A stretch of DNA of 64,000 nt from Spongospora subterranea f. sp. subterranea (GCA_049724395.1 JAUGWO010000238.1:1-64000), one strand, 5' to 3'. Shown: positions 20,121 to 32,600, numbered from the stretch's first letter. The notes: a model not told the origin generated them from the sequence alone. Numbers and translations: made by a program.

Positions 20121-20455
20121 CGTAGTCTGACTTCAACCGCCGATTTTGAATTCTGACGGAGGAGAATCAGATTCCGATGAGAATGACAATTTACCCCGAT
20201 CGCTGCCATTCTCTACGCCAGCAAAGCGTTTTTTTTGTCGCGTTTGAAAACAAGTAGGCATGGTTCTTTCGCTGCTGAGAGCATCTCCACCGCAGAGTAA
20301 TAGCGGTATTTTACCCCTTTGAGCTTTTCCGCAATCTCCCTCGCACATTAGGGGAACAAAGTCGAAATTGTGCGTCGCAAACTCGCAATCTGACTGGTAT
20401 TTCGATTCAATCGAGGTCGAGGACCTCGAAACTTCATTGCAGAAAACATATACAG

Positions 20456-20836
20456 ATGAGGGACATGCGTCGAATGATCGCCGCCGTCGTCATTCCTAGC
20501 GTTGTCGCGTTTATTGCACAAGCCCTTGCCAGTATTCTTGACGCCGTGGATGAAGAATATGATGAGGATGGTTCCGATTGCGGCGATCGGAAGGTCCGCG
20601 CTTTCGACACGCTGGGTTTGAACATAGAAGAGGGCTTGCAATCAATCAGCGAAGCGTTGTTGAAACCGGAAGTACTCGCAGCTTCCGATGGCGAACACGT
20701 CAAACAAATTCACGACCTCGCTACCTCCACCCATCAACTGCTTCTTGAAAGTAAACAATACACTGTTAAATTGGTGGAGACTCAGGAAGCGATGATCCAG
20801 TTACTTGGCCGTTCATCTCAGATAAAAAGGAACTAA
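20456..20836 (+). CDS. Open frame with acidic and coiled-coil-like C-terminus, possibly transposon ORF tail
   Basis: 126 codons with no database-like motif I recognise. The first third is hydrophobic, the middle is acidic (DEEYDEDGSD) and the end is amphipathic helical. Its position after the Myb-like remnant suggests it is the 3' part of the same Harbinger-type accessory protein, but a fragment of a host gene cannot be excluded. Confidence 0.3.
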   Translation: MRDMRRMIAAVVIPSVVAFIAQALASILDAVDEEYDEDGSDCGDRKVRAFDTLGLNIEEGLQSISEALLKPEVLAASDGEHVKQIHDLATSTHQLLLESKQYTVKLVETQEAMIQLLGRSSQIKRN

Positions 20837-20884
20837 TGTACATCAACCATATATTGAATGATCTAACAATCACTGCCGAATTTG

Positions 20885-21430
20885 ATCTTGTTAGTAATTA
20901 ACATTGCAAATGACCTCAACCGGATTGCGTTCACAATTCCCACTTGCACTAATTATGCTTTCATCGTTGGCTATACGGGATTCATTTAGCACTTCAATAC
21001 GGATGTTATGGAGAACGGAACATGCACATATAAAATTTTGCCTCCATCTCTTCCGATCGGTCATAGGCATTGGCTCCCTTTCTGGATTGAAAAGTTTAGA
21101 AAACGGTTTTTGATCTGCCGAATAGCCTTTTCGACAGTGATCAGAGTTCTCAAGCGGGGATAATTGTACCAGTTTCCTCAACGAGCGTTGCTTCTTTGAC
21201 GGGATAAGGAATCATCACTGGTTTCGAAAGGATCTGCGACAATGTGATCGGTTAACCGACATAATCTCACTAAGTCTGATCCCACCGACAAGCTGTTCCT
21301 TCATCGCATCATCATAAAACAGGCAGAACCTGCCGTTGGACAGAAGCGTTGGCGGCCTCGATTTCATGGCGCTATAAGCAACCGACTCTTCGGCGGCGTT
21401 TGGTGCTCTTCCATAACGACGCCTTCTCCT
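20885..21430 (-). pseudogene. PIF/Harbinger-type transposase remnant (DDE nuclease C-terminal part)
   Basis: The minus frame at 21,181-20,891 contains KPFSKLFNPEREP and FICACSVLHNIRIEVLNES, matching the C-terminal block of harbinger DDE nucleases (usual form ...ACCVLHNIC). Upstream minus frames (21,400-21,200) read MKEQLVGGIRLSEIMSVNRS in a different frame, plausibly the N-terminal part. It is truncated and interrupted. With the Myb-like remnant on the opposite strand it has the usual two-ORF arrangement. Confidence 0.5.
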
Positions 21431-21671
21431 CAGTCCATAAGGTGATTCACCTTAAACTGATTCACATCTCGGCTTCCTTGAGGTGACCCCATTTTTTTCC
21501 CACTCCCAGCCCGCCCAGGTGATGGCGACAGGGAAGGCTGCGCCAGATGCCGATAACTGCATCAATGACCGAAACAGGATCACGTCTTCCCCACCGACTC
21601 GCCTGATTTTGCGAAAATCCCTCATTATTCACGCGCCCCGGTTCACGATATTCTGTCCGACAGTGATAAAA
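21431..21671. other. Upstream region of the SS18-like gene
   Basis: No gene recognised. Open frames on both strands overlap here but show no family features. Probably contains the promoter and 5' UTR of the SS18-like gene. Confidence 0.4.
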
Positions 21672-22014
21672 ATGGCTGGAAATCTTGGCACATTTCAGAA
21701 GGAGCGCCCTGTTAATATCAGGCCAACTGCACCTATGACGTCGGAGCTGATGCAAAAGGTGCCGTTCCTCTTATCGCCCCTTAGTCAATTCTGCCTACGA
21801 ATAATTAACGCCTGATTAGCATTTGGAGGAGAACCAGCTGTTGATGCAAGCCATTATTGAACTTCAAAATACAGGGCAATTGGATTGCTGCGTCAAGTCG
21901 TTGAACGCGATTTTTTTTTAACCTGTTGCTGATTCTCCTCATCGTAGGTACCAGCAAAGGTTATTAGAGAATCTAATGTATCTGGCATCAATCGCTGATA
22001 ATAAACCCGTCTGA
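21672..22014 (+). CDS. SS18/GIF-like SNH-domain protein, 68 residues
   Basis: Three short exons (21,672-21,758; 21,820-21,896; 21,948-22,014) separated by 61- and 51-bp GT-AG introns. The joined protein has 68 residues: a short N-terminus, then MTSELMQKHLEENQLLMQAI, IIELQNTGQLDCCVKYQQRL and LENLMYLASIADNKPV. This is the SNH domain of SS18 (animal BAF subunit) and plant GIF/AN3 coactivators, in which L-E-E-N-Q, Q-x-x-R-L and L-A-x-I-A-D are conserved. Homologues carry long Gln-rich transactivation tails. Here the protein stops two residues after the domain, so it is nearly the bare SNH module. It probably binds a SWI/SNF ATPase or a DNA-binding partner (inference). The intron phases keep one clean frame, so it looks functional. 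Confidence 0.85.
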
Positions 22015-22090
22015 CCTTATCTGATTGTTGTTGTGCGGATTTGCGGGGCCTTTACAGCATTTAATACCTCGGAGCGTCAGAGGAACACAA

Positions 22091-22985
22091 ATGGGTTTGG
22101 TGGCTATACGCCATGCGAACAAGGTCAAAGGTAAAGGATTGTTCGCGCTATCGGATTTCGCCAAGGGCCAGGTCATCCATCGTGAGAGGCCGTTGGCGAT
22201 ATCGCTCGATGTGAATGGGCGTCGTCTCTGCCCGAATTGCGCCCGGCACCATCCCAGCTGTGGTAGGAACGTGCTTTGCAGACAATATCGTGTTGTTGAT
22301 ATAACTCGAGCGCCAAACAGATGTATGCGACGAATATATCGGCAGTATTCGGGTTCACGATTGGCTGAAAACGATCAAATGGGAGTCATCGGGGCGATTC
22401 CCGAAAATGGCTTCTCAATTACTGATTGACAGAGTCATTCGGGGTCGTTTTCATTGTTCATTTATTTTCTCCATTTCCTCACTGTTCTGTTCAGGCAATT
22501 CCGATCGCATCGATTATTTGAGTTCATTGATGTTCGCCAACCTGCCTGAGGATCGGTTAATCGAACATGATTGGCATACAATGCTGTCTGTAGTTGAGCA
22601 GCATATCAAATCGGAAGGATATTCGTTGCGCGATCTGTTTTCGCTGCCGTCGTATCGACAAATTCTAGGAATTTTGCACCTGAACTGTATGATGATTGGA
22701 GATCCGGCCAACCCGCAAGCCGTTGCGTTAATGCGACGACTGTCGTTCATCAATCATTCCTGCGATCCGAACGTGGAAATCGGGCAAGAGTTCGTGGATG
22801 GATATGCTGAGGCAATTGCGACAAGGGACATCTCGCTCAATGATGAGCTATCGATATCGTATGTTGATCCAGGTTTGCCCTTCGCCGATCGACAGCAATC
22901 CCTGCTCTGGTCCTATGGGTTTACTTGCGGTTGCGATCTGTGCCTGACTCAAACAAGACGCGAATGTGCGAGAGATGGCGATTAA
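22091..22985 (+). CDS. SET-domain protein methyltransferase (SMYD/Set5-like)
   Basis: Three exons (about 22,091-22,260; 22,319-22,440; 22,492-22,985) with GT-AG introns of ~58 and 51 bp. The first exon has the SET start: MGLVAIRHANKVKGKGLFAL. The last has LSFINHSCDPNV (cofactor and substrate motif NHSCxPN), DELSISYVD, and a post-SET Cys cluster GFTCGCDLC. The insert between the SET halves holds CPNC, a Cys and DVCDEY but not a full MYND pattern, so Set5-like or a reduced SMYD. Substrate (histone or other protein Lys) unknown. An earlier in-frame ATG at 22,025 exists, but the region before 22,091 lacks family similarity. Confidence 0.82.
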
Positions 22986-23139
22986 TCAGTCGATGGCGAA
23001 AACGGACGCGCATTGACTCCTGCTCATCGCAGGCTAATGAGTCAATTTTCCTGGTGTTTCGTCGTGGCCTCAATATTGTTCGCTGCCCATTCCACAAATC
23101 TGGTTTATTGTCGAGATTAAGTGTAGATAACTAAAGACT
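22986..23139. promoter_or_regulatory. Short intergenic region before the zinc-ribbon gene
   Basis: About 150 bp with no recognisable motif. It must hold the 3' end of the SET gene and the promoter of the next gene. Confidence 0.3.
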
Positions 23140-23466
23140 ATGAGTTCCATTGAGACCCGACCATGCAATCATGTAGGCGATCATTACCATCAGATGCGGG
23201 TCTTCGATGGCTTCATCCAGAACGCCAACGACAACATGTCGGATCTCTACGCCATCGTCCAGAGCTCGCTGATGGAAAACGAGCTCATCGAGATCACCGA
23301 ATACCTCAACTATAAAACCTATCAGCAATGGCCGCATATCGGTTCGGGGCTCGGTGGCCATTGTGAAGAATGCAAACATCGTCATCCGCTTCCGAACGGC
23401 CTACACGATTGGCAATGCAGCAACTGCCAGCATTACAATCGTATCAACCTGGCTTGGGAGAGCTAA
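23140..23466 (+). CDS. Small zinc-ribbon-like protein, function unknown
   Basis: Intronless frame of 108 codons. The N-terminal two thirds are polar and helical. The C-terminal third has CEECKHRHPLPNGLHDWQC, then SNCQHYN: a CX2C...CX2C zinc-ribbon pair with a conserved-looking W and HYN. I do not recognise the family. The frame is clean and GC-rich relative to flanks, so it is probably a real gene. Confidence 0.6.
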   Translation: MSSIETRPCNHVGDHYHQMRVFDGFIQNANDNMSDLYAIVQSSLMENELIEITEYLNYKTYQQWPHIGSGLGGHCEECKHRHPLPNGLHDWQCSNCQHYNRINLAWES

Positions 23467-23556
23467 ACCGACTCCTCTCCCCATCCATCAGCTGTATTAA
23501 TAATTAACAAAATGACTATTTTTTTTTCCGGATAATTGAGGCGATGATGATGATTT

Positions 23557-24348
23557 CTATCTTTCGTCGGTTTGTTTATCTGAATGAAGTAGGTGTGTGC
23601 GAATCTGATTGTAGCGATCCCATGGGAATATCAGGGTGTGATCCGATCTGAACATGAAGAAGCAATCGTCGATGCAGATGTATTTGGCCTGATAGAGCGT
23701 CCTGGTTAGGGTTTCCGGCCTGGGATTGCTCCACATCTCCATGACGAACTCCCAATCTGGGCGATTATGACGAATGAAGGCGACCTCGGTGTAGGTCGAA
23801 TTACCATACGGAGGGCTGGTGACGATATTCCATAAGGCCATGGTGTTGGCTTGACGCCCCGACCACGAGAAAACCGATAGAGATGGGGGTCCGACTGGGT
23901 CGTCCAACGCCAGCTGCATATATCGATCGCTGTGCTTGATGAACGGCATCGGGCGGTAAACCACTGGATTGTGGACCGGGGTCGTGACCGGCACCAGCAT
24001 TGGGTAAATGACCAGGAACGATAGGATTATGAATATGGACGCGGCTACAACCAAATTCCATCGATATCGGGTCGACCCGATGATTGCCATATTTGGCGAA
24101 AATCTACGGACAATCGTCCAGAAAATTAATCCCATCTGGCTGTTTTTTGATGCAGTTTCCCTGGCGATACTAGTCCAAGTCGCAAACCAGGAGGGGAAGC
24201 GAAACGGTGCATTATCTTTAGAAGGCAGTGTGGTTGTGGTTAAAACGTGGTTTATTGACAACAGGGACACCCCCGTTGGATTTATATAACTTGAGATCAT
24301 GGCGCATCCAGCGGCCACAATGGTTGCCCAGCTGAGATGATAGTTCAC
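23557..24348 (-). CDS. Type II membrane protein, family not recognised
   Basis: Minus frame of 263 codons. A start at the internal Met near 24,090 (MAIIGSTRYRW) would place one strong transmembrane helix at the N-terminus (LVVAASIFIILSFLVIYPML) followed by a ~150-residue soluble domain with several aromatic residues, two Cys and no known motif. Basic residues precede the helix, so a signal anchor with the C-terminus in the lumen or outside is likely. The part upstream of 24,090 may be 5' UTR. Convergent with the zinc-ribbon gene (gap ~90 bp). Confidence 0.6.
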   Translation of the reverse strand: MNYHLSWATIVAAGCAMISSYINPTGVSLLSINHVLTTTTLPSKDNAPFRFPSWFATWTSIARETASKNSQMGLIFWTIVRRFSPNMAIIGSTRYRWNLVVAASIFIILSFLVIYPMLVPVTTPVHNPVVYRPMPFIKHSDRYMQLALDDPVGPPSLSVFSWSGRQANTMALWNIVTSPPYGNSTYTEVAFIRHNRPDWEFVMEMWSNPRPETLTRTLYQAKYICIDDCFFMFRSDHTLIFPWDRYNQIRTHLLHSDKQTDER

Positions 24349-24483
24349 ACGCGCATGGCGCGATAAGTGACAAACGCAGGGGGATTCATGATGTCGTCGG
24401 GGACCCGAACAAAAGTCGCCACACGATAACGTCTGATCGATTGCCGGTTTGGACGTGGGTGATGACCCCGTCCCCCTAGGTCC

Positions 24484-24729
24484 GAGTCAGGGGCGGCCCA
24501 TTGCGCGGACAGTGGCCCCCAGTCACCAGAAGAGGCCAACCCGTACAGGGGCAGGGGTCCATTCTGAGTCAGGGGCGGCCCATCGCGCGGACAGTGGCCC
24601 CCAGTCACCAGAAGAGGCCAACCCGTACAGGGGCAGGGGTCCATTCTGAGTCAGGGGCGGCCCATCGCGCGGACAGTGGCCCCCAGTCACCAGAAGAGTC
24701 CAACTCCTACAGGGGAAGGGGTCCATTCG
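24484..24729. repeat. Minisatellite, three copies of 82 bp
   Basis: Units start at 24,484, 24,566 and 24,648 with GAGTCAGGGGCGGCCCAT, GC-rich, almost identical; the third is slightly diverged (AGAGTCCAACTCCTAC). The period is not a multiple of three, so frames rotate, yet both strands stay open. It lies directly 5' of the isoleucyl-tRNA synthetase start. Confidence 0.93.
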
Positions 24730-24775
24730 GCCATTCCGCCTACAGAGCCGAAACTCCGGGCTGTTCGGTGGGAAT

Positions 24776-27700
24776 GACGGTTTCGGGATCCCATAATTGC
24801 AACAACATGCCGGGTTTAGCAGGACAATCGCCAGAGCCGATGTTCGATATGCCCAGTGCCTCGATGGATTTCGCCGCCGAAGAGACGATCACCATTGATC
24901 GGTGGCGGAAATGTGATGCGTTTCAGGAGTCGATGAGGAGATCAAAGGCCGAGAATCGTCCTTTATTTACATTCTATGATGGTCCTCCATTCGCTACTGG
25001 CCTTCCGCATTTTGGTACTGACTTAGGCTCTCCTCCGACGAAATTTACTTGTTTACATCGTTTTGTAGGCCATATTCTGGCTGGTACCATCAAAGACACT
25101 GTCACCCGATATGCCCATCAAACTGGTAAAAATTATTTCTGTAGACTGCAATAGAGTATATACATATTATATTTACGGTTTGTGACATCCTTTGTTTTTA
25201 CCATCATCGCACGTGTTTCCAGTTTTAAGAACCTGTTCAGGACACCACGTTGAACGACGGTTCGGGTGGGATTGTCATGGGCTGCCTGTTGAGTATGAAA
25301 TTGACAAGAAGTTAGGAATATCCTCTAAGGATCAGGTATACTCACCAACCTTCGGCAATGCTCAACATTTTCTGAACGAATCTGTGTCAGGTGATGGAGA
25401 TGGGTATCGCCGCCTACAATGAGGAATGTCGTTCCATCGTCCAGCGATACGCTCAAGATTGGCGTGTCGTCACCGAACGTATTGGACGCTGGATTGATAT
25501 GGATAATGATTGGAAGACAATGAACCCCGATTTCATGGAGTCGACTTGGTGGGTCTTCAAAAAAATGCAGGAAAAAGGTCAATTTTATTTTGAGCTTTTT
25601 CCGTTGCCCCGACTCTTATCAACTCCAATATCAGGGCTCGTTTATCAAGGGTTTAAAGTCATGCCGTACTCCACTGCGTGCCATACTCCTTTGTCCAACT
25701 TTGAAAAGGTAAAAGTTGTTTTCCTTTGTTGCAACCTTTTTGTTTTCTAGAAGTTGCTATGTTATTCTTTTTTTCGATCATAATTGCTTCACGGTACTCT
25801 AGTTGACTTGGTTCAATATTTTGTTTCTGATTATCCATTGTCAGGGACAAAACTACAAGACCGTTAACGATCCAGCTGTGATTGTGTCCTTCCCTGTTGT
25901 TGACGTGGACGCCAGCAGCCCATTATACGGAGCTGCTCTTTTGGCTTTCACAACTACCCCATGGACTCTGCCATCAAACTTAGCACTTTGTGTTAACGCT
26001 CAGATGAAATATGACGTCATCAAAGACACTGGTATTGTTTCATTTCACTCATTCGAAACTTGTGCATATCAAACTATCACAGAGTCTGGCGCTATCTGGG
26101 TCTGTGGATCATCTAGGGTGCTTTCTCAGCTATATTCTTCCAAAAAGACAAAAAAGTATTTTGTTTGTCCCCGGGCTTTCAGCGTGTCGTTAATTCCTTG
26201 GTCAGAACGTCTGCTGTGCCATACACTGTTTTATGCACTCTATCGGGGTCCGATCTAGTGGGTGTTCGTTATCAACCCATTTTCCCATATTTCGCCGATC
26301 AGAAGGAAGCTTTCGTGGTTCTGTCCGATTCCTACGTTGAAGAGACATCCGGTACTGGGATTGTCCATCAAGCCCCTGCTTTCGGTAATACCAGTTTTTT
26401 TTCAAACTCTAATCTCGTTTTGCTAATCAGCCCTTTGTTCTAGGTGAGGACGATTATCGTGTCTGTCTTGATCATAAAATCATTGAGCGAGGCTCTGGTC
26501 TCACCTGTCCCGTCAACGAATCGGGACTCTTCACTGATGAAGTCACTGATTTTGCTGGAAGATATGTCAAAGAGGTGATTAACATTTTGAATTTCGCTTT
26601 ACATGGTCTGTTCTAATCTCTATTTCAGGCCGATCGTGACATCATTCGATTTCTGACCAAATCTGGACGCCTGATTCGTGAAACTACCATTTCCCACGAA
26701 TATCCCCATTGCTGGCGAAGTGACACCCCACTCATGTAATAATGCCCTCTTTGCCAGAATATTCAATGAATCAAAGATGTGATCTTTAGCTATCGAGCAG
26801 TTCCGTCATGGTTTGTCAATGTTCCTGCTATTCGCGATCGTTTGCTGGAGTGTAATCAAGAGACGTACTGGGTTCCTGCTCATGTCAAAGAGAAGCGATT
26901 TCATAACTGGCTGAAAGACGCTCGTGATTGGTCTGTTTCTCGTTCAAGGTAATTTTTGTCCAATGCCGCCTACACGTTAATTCATGTCATTTAATTGTTT
27001 CAACTGCCTCGGCTCCAATGTTAATTTCTCTAAATATGTTTTTGTGTTTGCGAAGATACTGGGGAACTCCATTGCCGATCTGGGTCAGTGACGATGGCGA
27101 GGAAGTCGTTTTCATCGGATCGATCGCTGAGCTGCAGGAGCGCAGTGGATGGCCTGAGCCCATCACCGATCTGCATCGCCATTTCATTGACCAGATCACG
27201 ATCCCGTCTGCCATGGGCAAAGGCGAACTTAAGCGTGTTGACGGTATGTCAGCAACCGAAAAATGTTGCTCTTCAATTTTTACTGACGTTGTTTTGTTCT
27301 TGAAGACGTTTTTGATTGCTGGTTTGAATCCGGTTCGATGCCTTACGGATCAAGCCATTATCCTTTCGAGAACTCCGAAATGTTTGAGAGCGGGTTCCCT
27401 GCCGATTTCATTGCCGAAGGACTAGATCAGACTCGAGGTTTGATGCGGTCATTATGGTTGTATCTGCTGTTGTTGACTTACTGTGATCAGGCTGGTTCTA
27501 CACTTTATTAGTCTGCTCGACCTCTCTGTTCGACCGTCCGCCTTTCAAAAACTTGGTCGTTAATGGCCTGGTGTTGGCTTCTGTTCGTTCCCCGTCCGCA
27601 TTTCTGCCATTCGCTTTCTTCTTACGTTCATTGCAGGATGGTCGAAAAATGTCCAAGAAAGAAAAGAATTACCCTGATCCAATGCTGATTATCACCAAAT

Positions 27701-29501
27701 ACGGTTCGGAAAGCCTAGTCTCTTGTTTTCTTAACCGCTGATGATGTTTAGGTGCTGATGCTCTTCGCCTGTATCTGATCAACTCACCTGTGGTCTGCGG
27801 TGAGCCATTACGGTTCAAAGAAGAAGGGGTTTTTGGCGTTGTTAAGGATGTTTTAACTCCCTGGTACAACATGTTCTCTCTGTTCATTACTCAGGTCGGG
27901 GTTTGTATAAATGTGTTGTCAAAATTAGTCCAACTGACGTGATCGTCGTAGGCTCGTCGGCTTGCCTTACAGGATGGGGTTGAATTCAAGGCCGATCCCC
28001 AGATATTCCACCACACCGATAACATCATGGACAAATGGATCATGTCGTCGTTGCAGACTTTAATCTACAACGTCCGTCACGAAATGTCGCTTTATCATCT
28101 TGGTATGGGTTTACGACTGCTTGCTAGGGTGGGGTCTTACGCTGATTGTCTTCAGACAAGGTTATCCCTCACCTTGTGTCGTTTATTGACCGTATGTCTC
28201 GATGGTTCGTGCGTTTGAACAAGAACCGAATCAAGGGCGCGGATAATGTAAAACGATCTGAATGTATCAACTCGTTGACCACGCTTTACGCCGTTCTCAT
28301 GACCATGTCGAAACTCATGGCACCGTTTACCCCGTTTCTGGCCGATCATATGTACCATAACCTCAGCAATGGGTTAGGCTCTGCTAAACAGGATACGGTT
28401 CATTATGAATTTATCCCTGAAGTAAGCTCCTTCAATTTCGTTTTTTATCTTTTCGCAAACCGAGGCGATTTCAAATCAGTTCTGGTTGCTACGTTTTTTA
28501 CAGCGATTCAATTTGTTGCGTAGGTTGACGAGACGTCTCGAGATTTGAAGATTGAGGCCGATGTTGAATACATGCAGTTTGCGATTGATCTTGGTCGAGC
28601 TGCCCGAGAGAAATCCGGCGTTTCTTTGCGGGTTCCACTTCCAACGTGTATCGTCGTCACTCAGAACCAGGCCCTTATCAATGTAATTGGCACACGCTCC
28701 GACGTTCGTCGCTCTCATTGCCTAACCGTGTCGAGTCCAGGCTTGCTCGTCTCTGGATCACTATATCCAGACCGAGCTTAACGTAAAGTCAGTGCAGTTC
28801 AGCAGCGAAATCACCAGCTACATCGCACTGAGCGTGGAGCCCGACAATAAAGCACTGGGAAGGCGGCTAGGATCCAAGCGCCAACAAATTGCCAACGCTC
28901 TTCTCAAGTTAACCCATGACCAGGTAGTTATGTGTACCGTATCTGCCGTTTTCCTTGGTAATTGAATTCGTTTCACGATCAGGTTGTTGAGTTCCGATCG
29001 AATGGGTCTATTGTCGTAAACGGCGAAACCATCACTCTTAGTGACGTGTCGATTGTAACGACGTTTATCGGGAATAATGAAGAATATGTATCGCATTCAT
29101 CAGGAGACGCTGTAGTGGTCATTTCCAGACAACCAGATGGTAAACGCCCATTCGTCGTTAAATCTGTCCAATATGCCAAAATTTTTTATTCAGAATCATG
29201 CTTGAGCGAAGGTTCGGCTCGCGCTATCGTTGCCCACATTCAGTCAATGCGCAAGACAGCGTTGCTCAAAATCGAGGATTCCGTCACGCTCTACACCTCT
29301 TCTATCAACGCCGACTATCACTCGTATATTGAGAGTGCCCTGCGTCTCAAAATCAACGATATCGGCCAGCTTTCTTCCAAAAGCGGTGTCGTCGTTGCTG
29401 ACGAGACTAAATCGGTCAGTTCCCCAACATACGATGGTTGTTCATCCCTTCTCCGACGACAACCGTTCAGTATGTATTTCTTCGTCTGAGCCTGGTCTAA
29501 A
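24776..29501 (+). CDS. Isoleucyl-tRNA synthetase, cytosolic type
   Basis: Charges tRNA-Ile. At least 14 exons. The start near 24,776 is chosen because [17 protein letters not shown] (class I start) follows about 75 residues later. The HIGH motif is split by an intron: LPHFG (25,010s) then [19 protein letters not shown]. Next come [18 protein letters not shown], the Trp-rich connective part [11 protein letters not shown], the CP1 editing domain ([36 protein letters not shown]), [37 protein letters not shown], the KMSKS loop [15 protein letters not shown], and the anticodon-binding region to ~28,690. A C-terminal domain ([16 protein letters not shown] ... [15 protein letters not shown]) ends after a 57-bp intron (29,415-29,471) at the stop 29,499-29,501. 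Complete and apparently functional. Confidence 0.93.
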
Positions 29502-29689
29502 GAGATTCTGTTTAATTTCAGGTATTAGAAAAGGAGATGCTCCGCGTCGTTATCGTGCGACATCAATAGAACAACCCTTACGAATAAGGAAATACATCGA
29601 CAATTGTCCCCATTGATTTACCAAATCGCCTCCTTTGATTACCGATTCTAGTTCGTTTCGATTTATATGTTGTTGGTGCGTTTTATACT

Positions 29690-32600
29690 CTATCGTTTCT
29701 TGACAGAAGGCGGTGGTTGGATTGGCATCAACAGTCCCGTCACCGACGTCCTCGATGGTTTGGCCGCGCTCACCGCTCCGATCAATCTGGTCGGCAGCGT
29801 TGGGACCCGTCCGTTCTTGTGCGCTGCCAGTGCCGGTGCTGGGCAATTCGCATCCGCCAACGGTGCGCTCGCCGTTTCCGGCTTCACCTTCACCTGGATT
29901 GCCGGCAATTCTGGCGGTGGCTTTCTCATCTACATCGCATTGGTCAGTCAAGAAACGAACACTATTGCCGTTGTTCGATTATACTTTTGTTTTCGCCCTG
30001 ATCTTGACGGCCATATTGGTGGTTGATTTCTTTTTCGCTGGAACAGGAGATGGTGATTTCGTCGACGACGACCCCGCATTGGGTTCAGCGATATTCGACA
30101 ATGATGACGATCGGCGGACCTTGAAGAATTCGGCGCTGAAATTGCTGCAATCGTCGTGGAATATGGTCTCCTCGGACAGCTCCTTGGCGGCGTCTTGAGC
30201 CTCGAACTCGGCGTCCGTCTTGACCGGACACGACAGATCCTTCTTCGCCCTCTGAGCGGCTTCCTGCTCCGCGCCAGTTCGTTCAGGGATTGTCAAACGA
30301 GTCCGATGGCGCTATTCCCCGTACCTGAACATCCCTGTTCGGATCGAGCAGAAGGCGATCGATCAGCTTCATGACGGTCGACGACGACACGGCGCATCGC
30401 CCATCCTCTTCTTCAGGCCCGGGCTCCACCAGCTGTCGGCAATGGCTCGCCAGCAACAACGTCGCTCGCGCTCTCACAATCGCCACATCGTCGTCGCATA
30501 ACCCAATCGCCATATTCAATATCCGATCTATCGCAAGAGCTCAACGGGTTCTCCTTCCCGAGTTGAACCCCTTTTCCTACCTCGATACCATTTCCGACTG
30601 AAATGCCTTCCCAACATTGGGCACATATCGAGAAACAACAGACGATCGCGACCTGTTCCAGACTGCGATCGATCCGCAATTACAACACAAACAACGACGA
30701 GTCAATGGCGACAATTTGCAGTCGATGATGGGAAATTACCTGTGCGAAGTCGTTGATGATGCGCTGACAGATCTCAATACGTGTGACCCATCGTGTCTGG
30801 TGTCGCATCAGCTGCACTAATGTGGCCGCCGCCGCCAACTGAACCTGGGCGCCCGTCGTAGTGCATCGCCGACAGCAACGGATCGGACCAGATCTGGAAC
30901 AGCAGATCGGCGTTCAGGATCGAACACAGCTCGCCTGAACAACGGAAGGGGGAACTGTTGTCAGGATTGCGCTCGGAAGCGTTTCGGTTTTCAGGGAACA
31001 AAATCACCGAGTTTCTTGAAGAGGAGTTCACGCTCGCGCCAGCGTAGCTCCAGTTTCACGTCGTAGTCGATGAGGATTCTGAGGATCTGCTCGTCGATGA
31101 TGGTGGAGGGCGCGCCCTGGTCGGGATTGGTCGTCGGCCCCTGGACCGACGATCGATGAAGAGGCTGGGGACGTGGCGATATCGGAATTAACGGCGGTCC
31201 GTCGGTTCCGTCGCACTTCATGAAGAGCGACGTAATCTGACACAAATCCGGGCGAGATTTCAGGCGGCGTTTGGAAAACAGTGATTGGGTCGGTGAGCGA
31301 CGAGACCTCGACGATTTTCGCAACGATTGTGGATTGGACCTTGAGATCGGGATCGCTGAGCAGTTTCAGGAACGATGGGCGTAATAGGGTGAGCGATCGA
31401 TCACGACCGATCAGAGCTGGTAGTTCGTGAAATCCATGGGCGATACATAATCGAACCTGAAAAAAGGGAATATTGTTTGAACGGCGGTGAAGACCGAATA
31501 TGACGAATCAATTACGGTCGGATCGACGTCGTTGACGAGATTGGCCAAGAACGACTGGACGTATATGGAGTATTGTCCTCGTCCACAGCATTGGGCGATC
31601 GCTGGAATATTATAGGCGCAATGGCGTCTGTTAACGGGGGATCGAATAACACAACAACAATCAGGGACGAGGTGGTGGGAGATGAATCACACGATCTGTG
31701 GGGGACCTGATCGATGGCGATGAATCCTGTGTCAATAGCCGACAATATTCCAACAGGTATGTGATATGACCCCCGATAACGCTAGAGGGTTGGGGCGGAT
31801 TAGAACCAGGAAACAATCGCACCAGAACACAACCTGAACCAGAGGGCGATTACTCCCCCGGGACCACGACGGGATTGGAAATCCAAAAAACAAAAAAAAA
31901 ACGCACCGAGAAGATGGGCGGATTCCGCCTTGAGATCGGCGTATGATTGATCGGGGGAACCGGTCTGTCCCTCTTTGAACAGGCGAATAATATGGGGGAT
32001 GATCTTATCGATAGGGGCGATGGGAATGATATCCACCAATGCTGTCAACGCCGCCACCTGAACCAACACGAGCACAAGATCAGCACGGGGCGACCCGATT
32101 TCATCAGAGAATATCCAGCTGTTTGTTGAAACCGACTTTGACGATAATTTCCTCATCCTGACTCAATTCGATCAGCTCCTTGAACACGATCGTCTCCCTG
32201 CGATTACCATCGACGAACCCGGCCACACCTGGAATTTGGCGACCTCAGAACCCACCGGCCAACGACATGGCGCTAGGACCCAACCGACCCGGTAATTGCG
32301 ATGTGATCGTGGCGCGAACATCGCGATCGGTATCCTGACACATGATCTGTATTGTCGCCATGATCTTGGCCAGATCCTCGGCCAGGATCGGTAGGACCCC
32401 CGACCCCAAACCCCCCAATATTCGACATGACGCCACCCGCAGACCCTTGTCCTGTTGGCTCCCCGACCACGCCAGGGCGCTCGCCGTCGTCGCCCGGGGC
32501 GCTCAACTGATCGGCCGCGATACTCGCCACGATCAGGGCGTCGACCCACTCGTGAACCGCCCCCGACGAGTTCGTGATCATCTTCTCGACCAATGGAATA

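Noticed and set aside
23140-23466. First taken for the elongation factor SPT4
   Set aside because: The Cys spacing and the C-terminal position of the ribbon do not fit SPT4.
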